Positions 52,031-60,978 of a DNA stretch of 64,000 bases are shown in pieces (within the stretch, counting starts at the first letter, position 1; the number at the start of each line of letters is the position of its first letter). The position numbers and the translations under genes are program-made. Source of the DNA: JANJTY01 sp038257155 (GTDB lineage Bacteria > Pseudomonadota > Gammaproteobacteria > Xanthomonadales > Xanthomonadaceae); NCBI GenBank assembly GCA_038257155.1, contig JBBSJP010000006.1:104522-168521 (forward strand), in the 5' to 3' direction. The notes beneath the pieces are model-generated. The model was not told where the DNA came from and ran no database searches. It saw only the letters and a list, made by a program, of their open reading frames with translations.

Positions 52031-54880
52031 TTACTCGAATACCTGGTCTGCCTTGATCACCTGCACGCGGGCGCGCGGCAGGCCAAATGGCAGTTTGGAA
52101 ATCACCGCATCCTCGGCCATCAGCTCCGCCGGCTTCTCGGTGTTGTAGGTGATCGGGGAGGCACGGTCTTCGGCAATCGCCGCGGCCAGGCCTTCGGCAT
52201 CCTTTGCCACGAACACGAACTGCGCCGCGGAGCTGTCCAGGTACTTGCGGATCACGACGTTGACCTGCGCATGACTGAGTTTCTCGAGTTCGGCGCGCAC
52301 ATAATCGACAAAATCCGGCGTCCCGAACCAGTGCGAGTCGAGCGCATAGCCCAGACGGCGCGAGCTGGTGGCGGTGAGGATGGCGACGACCTTGCGCAAA
52401 TAAGTGCGGGTGGCCTCGAAGTCTTCCTTGCTGATGCCGTCACGACGCAGCTTGTCGATCTCGAAGAGTGCGGCGCGGGTGGCGAACAGGGCGTCATTGT
52501 TGTCGCGCAGCGGACGCAGCCAGATCTGGAAGAGGTCGTTCTGACGCGGGTAGTTCGGGCTCGGCTGGGTCAGGTACATGCCGTTCGGAAAATACTCGGT
52601 GTAGGCATAGTTGCCGTAGTTCATGCCGCGCGTCTCGCGGATGCGCTGGTAGAGCAGGGCGGAACTGTTGCGGTGCTCGCCAAGGTAGCTGCGCACCAGC
52701 CACAATGCCGCCCAGTCGGCATGGCCGCGACGCACGTCGATCGGCCATCCGAAAGATACCGCGACTGACTGGGTTTCCTTTTCGATGATGCGTGCTGCGC
52801 GGGCCTTGGCCGGCGTCGCCGCCGGAACTGCAGTGGCGTTGACGTCACCATCCGGCAGCTTGTTCAGGTCGGCCAGCAAACGCGCCTTGAACACCTCATC
52901 GAAGCCGCCACCCAGTCCCACGGTGATTGCGCCACGCACGTAATACTGGCGATAGAAGCCGCGCACATCGTCGAGGGTGAGCGCATCGATCTCGCCGGCA
53001 TAGCCGCCCGGAAGGCGGCCGTAGGGGTGCCCCGCGCCGTACACCATCTCGTACAGTGCCTCCTTGCCCAGTTCCTCGTCGTTGTTGGCGCGCAGGTTCT
53101 GGCGAATGCCGTTGATCAATTGGGTCTTGAGGCGGGCAAAGTCGTCTTCACGGAAGCCCGGCTCGAGCATCAGCTCACTGACCAGCGCGTACCAAGCTTC
53201 CGCGTTGTCACGGTGCACGGTGCCGGACAGCTTGACGATTTCCTGGTCGACCTGCGCGCCCCAACCCGATGCCAGCGGGTAGAAACCCTGCTGCACTTCG
53301 CTGAAGCTGCGCTTGACCGTGCCGGCCTGGGTCAGCATGGCGGCGGTCAGCTGGGCCAGTCCGTTCTTGCCGGGCGGGTCGAAGCGGGAACCTGCCTTGA
53401 CGATCAAGGCGACATCGATCAGCGACGAATCAGACGGACGCTCGACCAGTTCGAAAGCGGCATCCTTGACCGGTGAGGCCAGGATGCGGGCGGCCTCGGC
53501 GTCCAATGGACGGAACGAATCGGCGCCGGCCAGGGCCTCGCCATTGGCAATCGAAACGCTGGCGCGATTGTTGTCGGTGAACACGGCGTTTGCGGCCTTG
53601 CGGATGTCTTCCGGTGTGACCAGGTCGAACTGCGCGTACAGGCGGTTGAGCGTTTCGGGGTCACGCTCGTAATGAACGAACTGGGCAAGCGTTCCACCAA
53701 TGCTGGACGCCGAGTTCAGCGTGGCCGCGAACCCGTACTTGGAACGCGACTTGGATTCGGCCAGCTTGGCCGGGTCGAGCAGTTCGGTGCGCGCCTTGAG
53801 CTGGGTGGCCTGGATGGCGGCGACCACGGCAGCGGCGTTCTCCGGTGCAGTCAGGCGTGCGCCGATGGCGAACAGACCCGGGTCCTTGCTGCGCGGCGGC
53901 ATGGCGAAGAACTGGTCGACCAGACGCTCGCGCACCACCAGCTGCTGGTAGATGTCCGAAGTCGGACCGAAGTGGATTTCGGCCAGCAGCATCAGCGCCG
54001 CGCTGTCAGTGGATTGCGTGGTGAGGGCCGGGCCGCGCCAGCCGTGCAGCATGAGCGGCAAGGTGGGGCCTTCCCAGGCGATATGCGCGTTGCGCGGACC
54101 ATCCAGCGGACCGTCCTGGGGAATCTCGACACTGTAGGAACCGCGCTTCCAGTCGCCCCAATGCTGCTTGACCAAGGCCATGGTTGGCTCGATTTCGACG
54201 TCGCCCACCACGATCACGGTGGTGTACTCGGGCCGGTACCAGCGGTCGAAGAAGGTCTTCGAGTACGCCATCTGGTTGGGCATTTCTTCGATGTCGGCGA
54301 AGTAGCCCATGGTGGTATGGCCATAGGTGTGCACATCGAAGGCGATTTCCGACAGCTTCTCGAAGCCCTTCGACATCGGGTTGGAGAAGTTCTTCAGGTA
54401 CTCGCCCTTCACCGCCAGGGCTTCGGTACGGAACTGCTCTTCGCTGTAACGCAGGTTCTGGAAGCGGTCGGCTTCCACCTCGATGATCTTTGCCAGGTCA
54501 TCGGTGGTGAAGTTGATGTGGTAGTTGGTCAGATCCGACGAGGTGTAGGCGTTCTGGTCGGCGCCGGCATTCTTGATGATCGCCTGGTAGACATCGGGCG
54601 GATTCGCCTCGGTGCCGCGGAACATCATGTGTTCAAAGAAGTGCGCAAAGCCCGATTTGCCTTTCTCGACCTCGTTGCGCGAGCCGGTCTGCACGGGTAT
54701 CTGCAGTGAGACCACGCCCGGGGTGTCTGTCGGCACCACGATGACGCGCAGGCCGTTGTCCAGCTCGCGCATCTCGTACGGCAGGTCGAACAGACGGGAC
54801 GATTCGGATGCGGCCAGGGGCGCGGCCAGCAGCGCCACCAGGGCACTGCCCAGGAGGCGTCGAGCGGGGAAACGGGGCAT
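52031..54880 (-). CDS. Periplasmic M16 zinc metalloprotease (double domain)
   Basis: 949 residues with signal peptide (LVALLAAPLAAS). The M16 motif is inverted: H80-F-F-E83-H84 (HxxEH), with the distal Glu E160 exactly 76 residues after H84. A second M16 half without the metal motif begins near residue 500, as in pitrilysin-like enzymes. Family members degrade short peptides and assist periplasmic turnover. The 119-base gap between it and the beta-helix gene holds no gene. Confidence 0.9.
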   Translation of the reverse strand: MPRFPARRLLGSALVALLAAPLAASESSRLFDLPYEMRELDNGLRVIVVPTDTPGVVSLQIPVQTGSRNEVEKGKSGFAHFFEHMMFRGTEANPPDVYQAIIKNAGADQNAYTSSDLTNYHINFTTDDLAKIIEVEADRFQNLRYSEEQFRTEALAVKGEYLKNFSNPMSKGFEKLSEIAFDVHTYGHTTMGYFADIEEMPNQMAYSKTFFDRWYRPEYTTVIVVGDVEIEPTMALVKQHWGDWKRGSYSVEIPQDGPLDGPRNAHIAWEGPTLPLMLHGWRGPALTTQSTDSAALMLLAEIHFGPTSDIYQQLVVRERLVDQFFAMPPRSKDPGLFAIGARLTAPENAAAVVAAIQATQLKARTELLDPAKLAESKSRSKYGFAATLNSASSIGGTLAQFVHYERDPETLNRLYAQFDLVTPEDIRKAANAVFTDNNRASVSIANGEALAGADSFRPLDAEAARILASPVKDAAFELVERPSDSSLIDVALIVKAGSRFDPPGKNGLAQLTAAMLTQAGTVKRSFSEVQQGFYPLASGWGAQVDQEIVKLSGTVHRDNAEAWYALVSELMLEPGFREDDFARLKTQLINGIRQNLRANNDEELGKEALYEMVYGAGHPYGRLPGGYAGEIDALTLDDVRGFYRQYYVRGAITVGLGGGFDEVFKARLLADLNKLPDGDVNATAVPAATPAKARAARIIEKETQSVAVSFGWPIDVRRGHADWAALWLVRSYLGEHRNSSALLYQRIRETRGMNYGNYAYTEYFPNGMYLTQPSPNYPRQNDLFQIWLRPLRDNNDALFATRAALFEIDKLRRDGISKEDFEATRTYLRKVVAILTATSSRRLGYALDSHWFGTPDFVDYVRAELEKLSHAQVNVVIRKYLDSSAAQFVFVAKDAEGLAAAIAEDRASPITYNTEKPAELMAEDAVISKLPFGLPRARVQVIKADQVFE

Positions 54881-55004
54881 GTGGAACTCCGGCAGGAAAA
54901 AGCAGCTCAGGATTAGAGCACAGCCATGCCAGAGCGCCTGTGCCGATGGTCCCGGGTGTGCGGAATGCTTGGTTGCCGTTTGACGCGCTGACCAGCACGC
55001 TGCC

Positions 55005-56153
55005 TCAGAGGTTTACTCGACCCGACGCGATGAGCCCGTAGATCAGGCCGCCGCCCCCCAGCAGCAGTCCAGTCAAGAAGCCCAGCCAGGCGGTGATGCG
55101 CTCACGCCTGCGTTTGCGCAGGGCCGCACCCGGATCACGCTGCATTTCCAGCGCCCGGCGTCTCGCCATTGCTCGCGGCTGCGACACGCTGGTCTGCCAG
55201 GTGATGGTTGCCAGGAACGCAGTGCTGACAATCACCGGTGCCCTCCAGCCTTCGGTCCAGGCGGTGCAAGCCACTATGCCCAGCAGGAAGGCCACCGTGG
55301 CAAATGCATTGATCAGGGCACTGCGGGTCAGCGCGCGCCGCTCGACAGCGTCGATGGCGCCGCGCAGCTGACATTTCAGCCCCCAGTAGATGCCTGCGAA
55401 GGCGGCGACCAGTCCGATCACGATGCTTCCGAACGAACCAAGCAACAGCTTGCCGAACGACTTTCCCGCAGTGGCTGCGCCAGCAACCAGAAGGCTGGCC
55501 GCTGCCGCTTGCGGACTGGCCACGGTCAAGGCTGCAGTCACGACCGCGGTAAAGGCGGCCGAGGGCGCCGAACTGCGCGCAAACTCGCCCAGGCGCGCGA
55601 ACATTTCGTCGCGGATAGCCTGGCGCGCACGCGACAAGCGCTTGCGCACCGCCGCGTCGGAGAGTCCAAGCAGTACGGCAACCTGTTGCGAGCTTTGACC
55701 TTCGCGATAGAACAGGAGAAGGACCTCGCGACTCTCTTCGGGCAGGGCATCGAGTGCGGCTGCAGCTGCTTCGGCTTCCTCCTGCTGAACCTGCTGGTCG
55801 GCTGGGCAGGGGCGGGAATCCGCAACCTGAGCAATCGCCGCCTCGGCGTCGTCCACCGGCGGGCCGTGACGTTTTTGCGCACGCAGGTGGTCGCGCGCGA
55901 GATTTCGGGTTATCTGCCGCAACCAGGGAAGAAAGCTGTCAGGGTTCTTGAGCCGCGCGAGCTTCTGCCATGCGGTCAGGAAGGCATCCTGGGCGATGTC
56001 CTGGCTGGTGTGCACGTCGCGAACGATGGCCAGGGCGATGGCCGTGACGGTGTTCTGGCAGGCCGCGACGACGCGGCCGTAGGCGCTGCGGTCGCCGGCG
56101 GCGGCAGCGGGAATCAAGTGGCGAATCTGCAGATCGAGGGCTTGGGCAGTCAT
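55005..56153 (-). CDS. ECF sigma factor with C-terminal membrane domain
   Basis: 382 residues. Sigma region 2 (about 18-88) includes DIAQDAFLTAWQKLARLKNPDSFLPWLRQITRNLARDHLR. Region 4 (about 130-185) includes LDALPEESREVLLLFYREGQSSQQVAVLLGLSDAAVRKRLSRARQAIR. After residue 215 there are four or five hydrophobic segments, ending LLLGGGGLIYGLIASG. Ordinary ECF factors stop near residue 190. No separate anti-sigma gene follows. The membrane tail may serve as a built-in anchor or sensor, an inference. The 124-base upstream gap to the M16 start holds nothing recognised. Confidence 0.82.
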   Translation of the reverse strand: MTAQALDLQIRHLIPAAAAGDRSAYGRVVAACQNTVTAIALAIVRDVHTSQDIAQDAFLTAWQKLARLKNPDSFLPWLRQITRNLARDHLRAQKRHGPPVDDAEAAIAQVADSRPCPADQQVQQEEAEAAAAALDALPEESREVLLLFYREGQSSQQVAVLLGLSDAAVRKRLSRARQAIRDEMFARLGEFARSSAPSAAFTAVVTAALTVASPQAAAASLLVAGAATAGKSFGKLLLGSFGSIVIGLVAAFAGIYWGLKCQLRGAIDAVERRALTRSALINAFATVAFLLGIVACTAWTEGWRAPVIVSTAFLATITWQTSVSQPRAMARRRALEMQRDPGAALRKRRRERITAWLGFLTGLLLGGGGLIYGLIASGRVNL

Positions 56154-56236
56154 AAGTGCAGCGGTTCGGTTGATGGCTCACGATCCAGGACGCGCGCGAG
56201 TCGGGAATGTGACCGAGGCAAATCAGCGCGCTCCGT

Positions 56237-56626
56237 TTAGCCAAGCCGCATCCACATCATGACGCTCACCGCCCCCGCAAGCAGGAAGACGATGACCCGC
56301 ATCCGGAGGGCCCAGGCCGATCCAGGCGCTTTCGCCGGTCCCGAAGGCTCGGGCAAACCAATGAAAGCGCCGGTGTGGTCGCGGGTGCTTTCCAGCAGTC
56401 CCGCCTCGCGCAGGATCTGGCGCGCCTGTGGCTGGTCTCCAGCTTTCAGAACCCAGATGGCCGCTTCGGGATCGTGATTCAGATGATCGCGATAGGTGAA
56501 CTGGCGACGTCGCTGGCCCTTGTACGACCTTCCGTTGGCGATGTAGATTTCGATGCCGGCAGCGCGCATCAGGGCGGCGACGCGTTCAACGTTCTCCAGT
56601 CGGCGGGAAGAGAATACCTGGCGCAT
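56237..56626 (-). CDS. Small DUF2007-like protein with C-terminal membrane anchor
   Basis: 129 residues. Residues 1-75 (QVFSSRRLENVERVAALMRAAGIEIYI, then AAIWVLKAGDQPQARQILREAGLL) match the short alpha/beta fold of 'putative signal transducing' DUF2007 proteins. A membrane segment follows near the end (VIVFLLAGAVSVMMWMRL). Possibly a small membrane-tethered binding protein. Same strand as tesB, which starts 3 bases downstream of nothing else; the gap to its start is tiny, implying one transcript. Confidence 0.6.
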   Translation of the reverse strand: MRQVFSSRRLENVERVAALMRAAGIEIYIANGRSYKGQRRRQFTYRDHLNHDPEAAIWVLKAGDQPQARQILREAGLLESTRDHTGAFIGLPEPSGPAKAPGSAWALRMRVIVFLLAGAVSVMMWMRLG

Positions 56627-56629
56627 GGG

Positions 56630-57499
56630 TCAGTCCTCCGGCAGTACGCGGATCAGGCCTTCCTGCGCGGTAGACGCGATCAGCCTGCCTGCATGGTCAT
56701 ATATCAAGCCACGCGCCATGCCGCGCGCACCGGTGGCGGCGGGGCTGTCGCAGCTGTAAAGCAGCCATTCGTCGGCGCGAAACGGGCGATGAAACCACAG
56801 CGCATGGTCGAGGCTGGCCATCTGCACATTGGGTTGGTAGTAGCTGATGGCGTGCGGAAACGTGGTAGTGCCGATGAGGTGGAAGTCCGAGGCGTAGGCC
56901 AGCATCGAGCGGTGCAGGGCGGGTTCGTCGCCGATGCGCTCCGGCAGGCGGAACCAGACCTGCTGGTAGGGCGGGCGTTTAGTCGGCTTGAACTCGTCGC
57001 GCGGATACACATGCCGGAATTCGAAGGGTCCGCCTCGCGTCACCCAGCGCTGCAGCTTGGCCGGCAGGCGTGCCAGCACTTCGGGCGCGAGCGGCTCGGG
57101 CTCGGGCAGATCCTCGGGCAACGGCACTTCCGGCATCGAGATCTGGTGCTCGGCGCCGGGTTCGGGCTCCTGAAAGCTGGCCGCGAACACAAAAATCGGC
57201 TGGCCGTGCTGGATCGCGGTCACCCGGCGTACTGAAAAACTCTTGCCGTCCCGGGTGCGGTCGACGTCATACACGATGGGGTGCTCGACGTCGCCGGCGC
57301 GCAGGAAGTAGGCATGCAGCGAGTGCACGCCGCGGTCTGCGGCAACGGTGCGCTGGGCGGCCGAGAGGGCCTGGCCCAGCACCTGGCCGCCAAACACGTA
57401 CTTGGTGCCGATGTCGCGGCTCTGGCCGCGGAACAGGTTGTCTTCCAGACGCTCCAGCGCCAGCAGGTCGACAAGTTCGGCAACGACGGAAAGGTCCAT
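56630..57499 (-). CDS. tesB: Acyl-CoA thioesterase II
   Basis: 289 residues with double hot-dog fold. Typical blocks: GQSRDIGTKYVFGGQVLGQALSAA, HSLHAYFLRAGD, VRRVTAIQHGQPIFVFAASFQ and, near the end, SLDHALWFHRPFRADEWLLY followed by YDHAGRLIASTAQEGLIR. Those four are TesB signatures. Length fits (286 in E. coli). ATG57499 is preceded by AAGGAA 6 bases away. The frame continues far upstream without similarity. It is expressed from the opposite strand of the next genes. Confidence 0.94.
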   Translation of the reverse strand: MDLSVVAELVDLLALERLEDNLFRGQSRDIGTKYVFGGQVLGQALSAAQRTVAADRGVHSLHAYFLRAGDVEHPIVYDVDRTRDGKSFSVRRVTAIQHGQPIFVFAASFQEPEPGAEHQISMPEVPLPEDLPEPEPLAPEVLARLPAKLQRWVTRGGPFEFRHVYPRDEFKPTKRPPYQQVWFRLPERIGDEPALHRSMLAYASDFHLIGTTTFPHAISYYQPNVQMASLDHALWFHRPFRADEWLLYSCDSPAATGARGMARGLIYDHAGRLIASTAQEGLIRVLPED

Positions 57500-57680
57500 G
57501 GTGTTCCTTGCGTTTAACCCGCAATTATCGCGGATTTGCGCCTGGGGCGGGACGAAGTGCTTCAGGACCCTGAACAGGATCGCCAGTGATGATCGCTTTG
57601 TGCGGTGGCGGCTGGCCGTGGCGCCCGCTTGCTGCGAAACTTCGTTCACCCATCGGTCCCGCCGGTCTCGGAGCACACCC

Positions 57681-58538
57681 ATGAAATGGCAACGCGCAAG
57701 GCGTAGCAGCAATGTCGAAGACCGCCGTGGCAGTAGCGGCGGTGGCGGAGGCATGAAGTTGGGCCTCGGTGGCCTGGCCATCGTGGTGGTGATCGGCCTG
57801 ATCATGGGCAAGAACCCGATGGAGATGCTGGGCCTGGTGGCGCAAATGCAGGACGGCGCGCCGAGTGGCCAGAGCGCGCCCGCACCGGTCAATGATGAAG
57901 CCTCGCAGTTCATCGCTGCCATCCTCGGCGAAACCGAGGATGTCTGGAACGCGCTGTATGCGCAGCGCGGCGAGCGCTATACGCCGGCGAAGCTGGTACT
58001 GTTCAATGGCCGAGTCAATTCGGCTTGCGGCAGCGCGGATGCAGCCGTTGGACCGTTCTACTGTCCTGGCGACCAGCAGGTCTATATCGACCTGAGTTTC
58101 TTCAACGAGATGGAGCGACGCCTCGGCGGCGGCGGCGATTTTGCCGAGGCTTACGTCATTTCGCACGAAGTCGGGCACCACATTCAGACCCTGACTGGCG
58201 TGTCACGGCAGGTCAATGACGCGCGCCGCAGTGGCCAGGACGTGACAGGCGACGGCGGCCTGCTGGTTCGGCAGGAGCTGCAGGCCGACTGCTATGCCGG
58301 CGTCTGGGCGCATCATGCGCAGCAACGTCATTCATGGCTTGAGCCCGGCGATATCGAGGAGGCGCTGAATACCGCAAGTGCGATCGGCGACGACACCTTG
58401 CAACGTCAGTCAACCGGCACCGTTGTGCCAGATTCCTTCTCGCACGGCACATCCACGCAACGCGTGCGATGGTTCCGCGTGGGCTTCGACGGTGGCGATC
58501 CCGGACGCTGCGACACGTTCTCGGCAGGGCAGCTTTAG
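57681..58538 (+). CDS. Membrane-anchored neutral zinc metallopeptidase (YpfJ family)
   Basis: 285 residues. A short basic start, a Gly-rich linker (RGSSGGGGGMKLG) and a membrane segment (LAIVVVIGLIMG) precede the peptidase domain. Zinc motif HEVGH (H162, E163, H166), the family block ADCYAGVWAHHAQ and QVYIDLSFFNEM. Paralogues are named YpfJ (PF04228). It probably acts in the periplasm as a protease; substrate is not known. Confidence 0.9.
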   Translation: MKWQRARRSSNVEDRRGSSGGGGGMKLGLGGLAIVVVIGLIMGKNPMEMLGLVAQMQDGAPSGQSAPAPVNDEASQFIAAILGETEDVWNALYAQRGERYTPAKLVLFNGRVNSACGSADAAVGPFYCPGDQQVYIDLSFFNEMERRLGGGGDFAEAYVISHEVGHHIQTLTGVSRQVNDARRSGQDVTGDGGLLVRQELQADCYAGVWAHHAQQRHSWLEPGDIEEALNTASAIGDDTLQRQSTGTVVPDSFSHGTSTQRVRWFRVGFDGGDPGRCDTFSAGQL

Positions 58539-58569
58539 GGTTTCCCCAGGATCCGGATACCGCAGGGTG

Positions 58570-59796
58570 ATGTCGAGTCCAACTGATCAGCTGTTTTGGG
58601 CTGTCTCACGCTCCGACGTTGAAGCGGTGCGTAGTGCCCTGGCTGCCGGTGCCGATGCGAACGCGCGCGGCCCGAGTGGTGGTGAAACACCGCTGATGCA
58701 ACTGCGACTTTGCAGTGAGCCGCAGGCAATCCTGCAGCTGCTGTTGCGGGCTGGGGCCGATCCGGCGATCACGGATATGGCCGGCCGTACCGCGCTGCAT
58801 CATGTGGCACTTTGCCCTGATCCAGGCAGCATCGAGGCTGTCCTGGCGCGAGGAGTGAACGCGCATCATCGCGACAGTTTTGGGCAGCGGGCGCTGGACT
58901 TCTGCCTGCACGCCGCCAGCGCGCCGGTCATTGATCGACTGATCGACGCGATGGCACCGCTCGACCGTGATGATCGCAGCCGGCTGTTCATCCGCTACCT
59001 GCAGCGCGGCGAGAGCGATGCAGCCTTGGCGATGCTGGCCGAGGGAATCCAGCTCGGTCCGCTGACGCCAGCCGGCTATCCGCCACTGCACCTGGCTGCG
59101 AGAAAGGGCGATCTGCGCCTGACGGCAGCATTGCTGGACGCGGGTGCCAAGCTGGAGGAGGAGTTTGGTGCTGGCGAGACCGCGCTGACCGCGGCGGCGC
59201 AGCATGGCCATGCGGAAGTGGTCGCGGCGCTGCTGGCGCGCGGCGCAAACGCAATGCATCGCGATCGTTCGGGCGCCAGTTCCTTGCATCTCGCAGCGGG
59301 TTCGCGACTGGCGCTGCAGCGGCAGCTGCTGGCGGTGATTCATCATTTGCTTGCGGCCGGGGCGGATCCACTGCTGCGCGATGACTCCGGATACTGGCCA
59401 CGCGCGCGGGCACGCGCACGGGGCAATACCGGGCTGCTGTCTGCGCTCGCCGAAATGCCTGGAGAACCGCCGCTGGATCCTTCGGCTGCCAGGGTTGCCA
59501 CTGTGCAGCTGGCGAACAACGGCAGTCACCGCCTGCTCTGGCGCCCCAACGACGTCCTGATGCCATTCTCGCTTGACGAGCATGTGCAGCGCGATGAGTG
59601 GCACGGGCGCTGGCTGGATGCGCAAGGCCTGGCGCAGGAGGCAAGCGCCTGGATGCAAGAACCGGAACTGGCCTGGTTCGCGCCCTTGCTCGAAGCCATG
59701 TGCGCCGGCGAAATGCCGACCTTGGACAAGGTACGTCGCACCTGCGAGCGGGTCGCCCAGCGCAGCCTGACGATCACGACATTCCGGGCTGGGTGA
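58570..59796 (+). CDS. Ankyrin repeat protein
   Basis: 408 residues. At least seven ankyrin-type repeats at about 5-330, with recognisable spans such as GADANARGPSGGETPLMQL, GADPAITDMAGRTALHHVA, PPLHLAARKGDLRLTAALLDAGA and TALTAAAQHGHAEVVAALLARGA. The C-terminal part is helical and unassigned. No signal peptide; probably a cytosolic protein-binding scaffold. ATG58570 follows AGGGTG. Confidence 0.85.
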   Translation: MSSPTDQLFWAVSRSDVEAVRSALAAGADANARGPSGGETPLMQLRLCSEPQAILQLLLRAGADPAITDMAGRTALHHVALCPDPGSIEAVLARGVNAHHRDSFGQRALDFCLHAASAPVIDRLIDAMAPLDRDDRSRLFIRYLQRGESDAALAMLAEGIQLGPLTPAGYPPLHLAARKGDLRLTAALLDAGAKLEEEFGAGETALTAAAQHGHAEVVAALLARGANAMHRDRSGASSLHLAAGSRLALQRQLLAVIHHLLAAGADPLLRDDSGYWPRARARARGNTGLLSALAEMPGEPPLDPSAARVATVQLANNGSHRLLWRPNDVLMPFSLDEHVQRDEWHGRWLDAQGLAQEASAWMQEPELAWFAPLLEAMCAGEMPTLDKVRRTCERVAQRSLTITTFRAG

Positions 59797-59954
59797 GGCG
59801 ACGGGTGTTCCACATCCGAGAGGTGCCTGAGCCGACAGAATCGCACCACTCGACCAGCTGATACTGATCGACCAACCGGGACAGTTGATCAGTCGTCCGC
59901 TGCTGCTGGCAGGCCGGGATCCTCGACCCGAAGCGGTCATTCAGCGTGCCAGCT

Positions 59955-59989
59955 TGCGGGAGGCGAAGTGACACTTTAGTATCACACGA
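59955..59989 (+). promoter_or_regulatory. Candidate promoter/operator of the toxin-antitoxin pair, possibly leaderless
   Basis: TTGCGG (59955-59960) and TAGTAT (59977-59982) are 16 bases apart. Transcription should start at about 59989, the A of the antitoxin ATG, so the message may lack a leader. The -10 overlaps GTGACACT-TT-AGTATCAC (59968-59985), an imperfect 18-bp dyad suited to autorepression by the antitoxin. No Shine-Dalgarno is close to the ATG. Confidence 0.45.
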
Positions 59990-60246
59990 TGCGAACCGAG
60001 CTGGTCACAACATTGAAGCGCGAAGCTACCAACTTGCTTGAGGCGGTGGAGCGCGATCGGGAACCCATTCTGATTACCCATCACGGGCTGCCGTCTGCCT
60101 ACCTGGTCGACGCCTTGAGCTTTGAAGCCATGCAAAGGCGCATGTCCTTGCTCGAATCGATCGCGCGAGGCGAGAAGGCAATCGAAGAAGGGCGAGTGCT
60201 GTCACACGCCGACGCCAAGAAACGCATGTCCCGATGGCTGAAGTAG
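59989..60246 (+). CDS. Phd/YefM-type antitoxin
   Basis: 85 residues with the Phd-like opening MRTELVTTLKREATNLLEAVERDREPILITHHGLPSAYLVD: a beta-strand, helix and GxPxAYLV-like turn that dimerises and binds DNA. The C-terminal half (SLLESIARGEKAIEEGRVLSHADAKKRMSRWLK) is the extended toxin-wrapping helix. It overlaps the toxin gene by 13 bases. Confidence 0.88.
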   Translation: MRTELVTTLKREATNLLEAVERDREPILITHHGLPSAYLVDALSFEAMQRRMSLLESIARGEKAIEEGRVLSHADAKKRMSRWLK

Positions 60247-60533
60247 TCTGGTCTGAGCCGGCGCTAGCCGATCTCGACGCGATTGCCGACTTCATCGCAC
60301 TGGACAATCCAAAAGCCGCTGCAGATCTGGTTCGCAAAGTGTTTGTGCATGTGGAGCAATTGCGCGATCACCCGGAGAGCGGTCCGAGGCCGGCCGAACT
60401 GAAAGGCTGGCGCTACCGACAGATCGTCGAGCCACCCTGCCGGGTCTTCTATCGCTACGAGCGGGACACCGTATACGTCGTTCATGTGATGCGTGCAGAG
60501 CGAAAGCTGCGACCGACCAAACTCAAGCGTTAG
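60234..60533 (+). CDS. ParE/RelE-family toxin
   Basis: 99 residues with the family signature: opening VVWSEPALADLDAIADFIALDNPKAA, central helix and the C-terminal strands VFYRYERDTVYVVHVMRAERKL. ParE-type toxins poison gyrase, RelE-type cleave mRNA on ribosomes. The fold details visible fit either. With the upstream Phd-like gene it forms a complete type II module. Confidence 0.88.
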   Translation: MAEVVWSEPALADLDAIADFIALDNPKAAADLVRKVFVHVEQLRDHPESGPRPAELKGWRYRQIVEPPCRVFYRYERDTVYVVHVMRAERKLRPTKLKR

Positions 60534-60978
60534 TGTCCGTGCGGAGCAGCGGTCGGCCATAGTGAGCCCCGACATTAGGCGCTTGCCGACCCCTTGCAGT
60601 CGTTGCAGCCTTTTCCCATCTTCGTCCATGGGAGAAGGTGCCCGAAGGGCGGATGAGGGTGCGAACTCGCGGCGCGTGCGGCCATGAGTCGAAACTGAGC
60701 CAATCTGAGAACAGCCGGCCCACATCCCGGCCCACGCGCCTGCAGGCGCGCCAGCGCTCGGCGGCTTCGCCGCTACGACGGGCTATCGCCCGAACGCGGG
60801 CTCACAAGCTGTGCGACTCGAAAGCCCCGCTCACACCACGGGGAGAGGGGTTCAAGCGCGGCAAGGTCTCTTCATGGCCGGTCAGCGCCGACCGCTAGGG
60901 GCGCAGCTCGACCCGAAGCAGTCACTCAGAAGGCACTCTGGCCAGGTTCGCCGGTCGCCTGGCTGATCTTGAGTCGCC
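60534..60978. other. 445-base gap: repeats, no gene
   Basis: Contains GCCCCGACATTAGG-type and CGCCTGCAGGCGCG palindromes, a partial CCCTCTCCC-type element (CACGGGGAGAGGGG near 60838) and the sequence GACCCGAAGCAGTCACTCAG near 60912, one of several copies of a short repeat also near 59924 and 62450. No coding sequence is supported. Decayed mobile DNA is likely. Confidence 0.6.
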
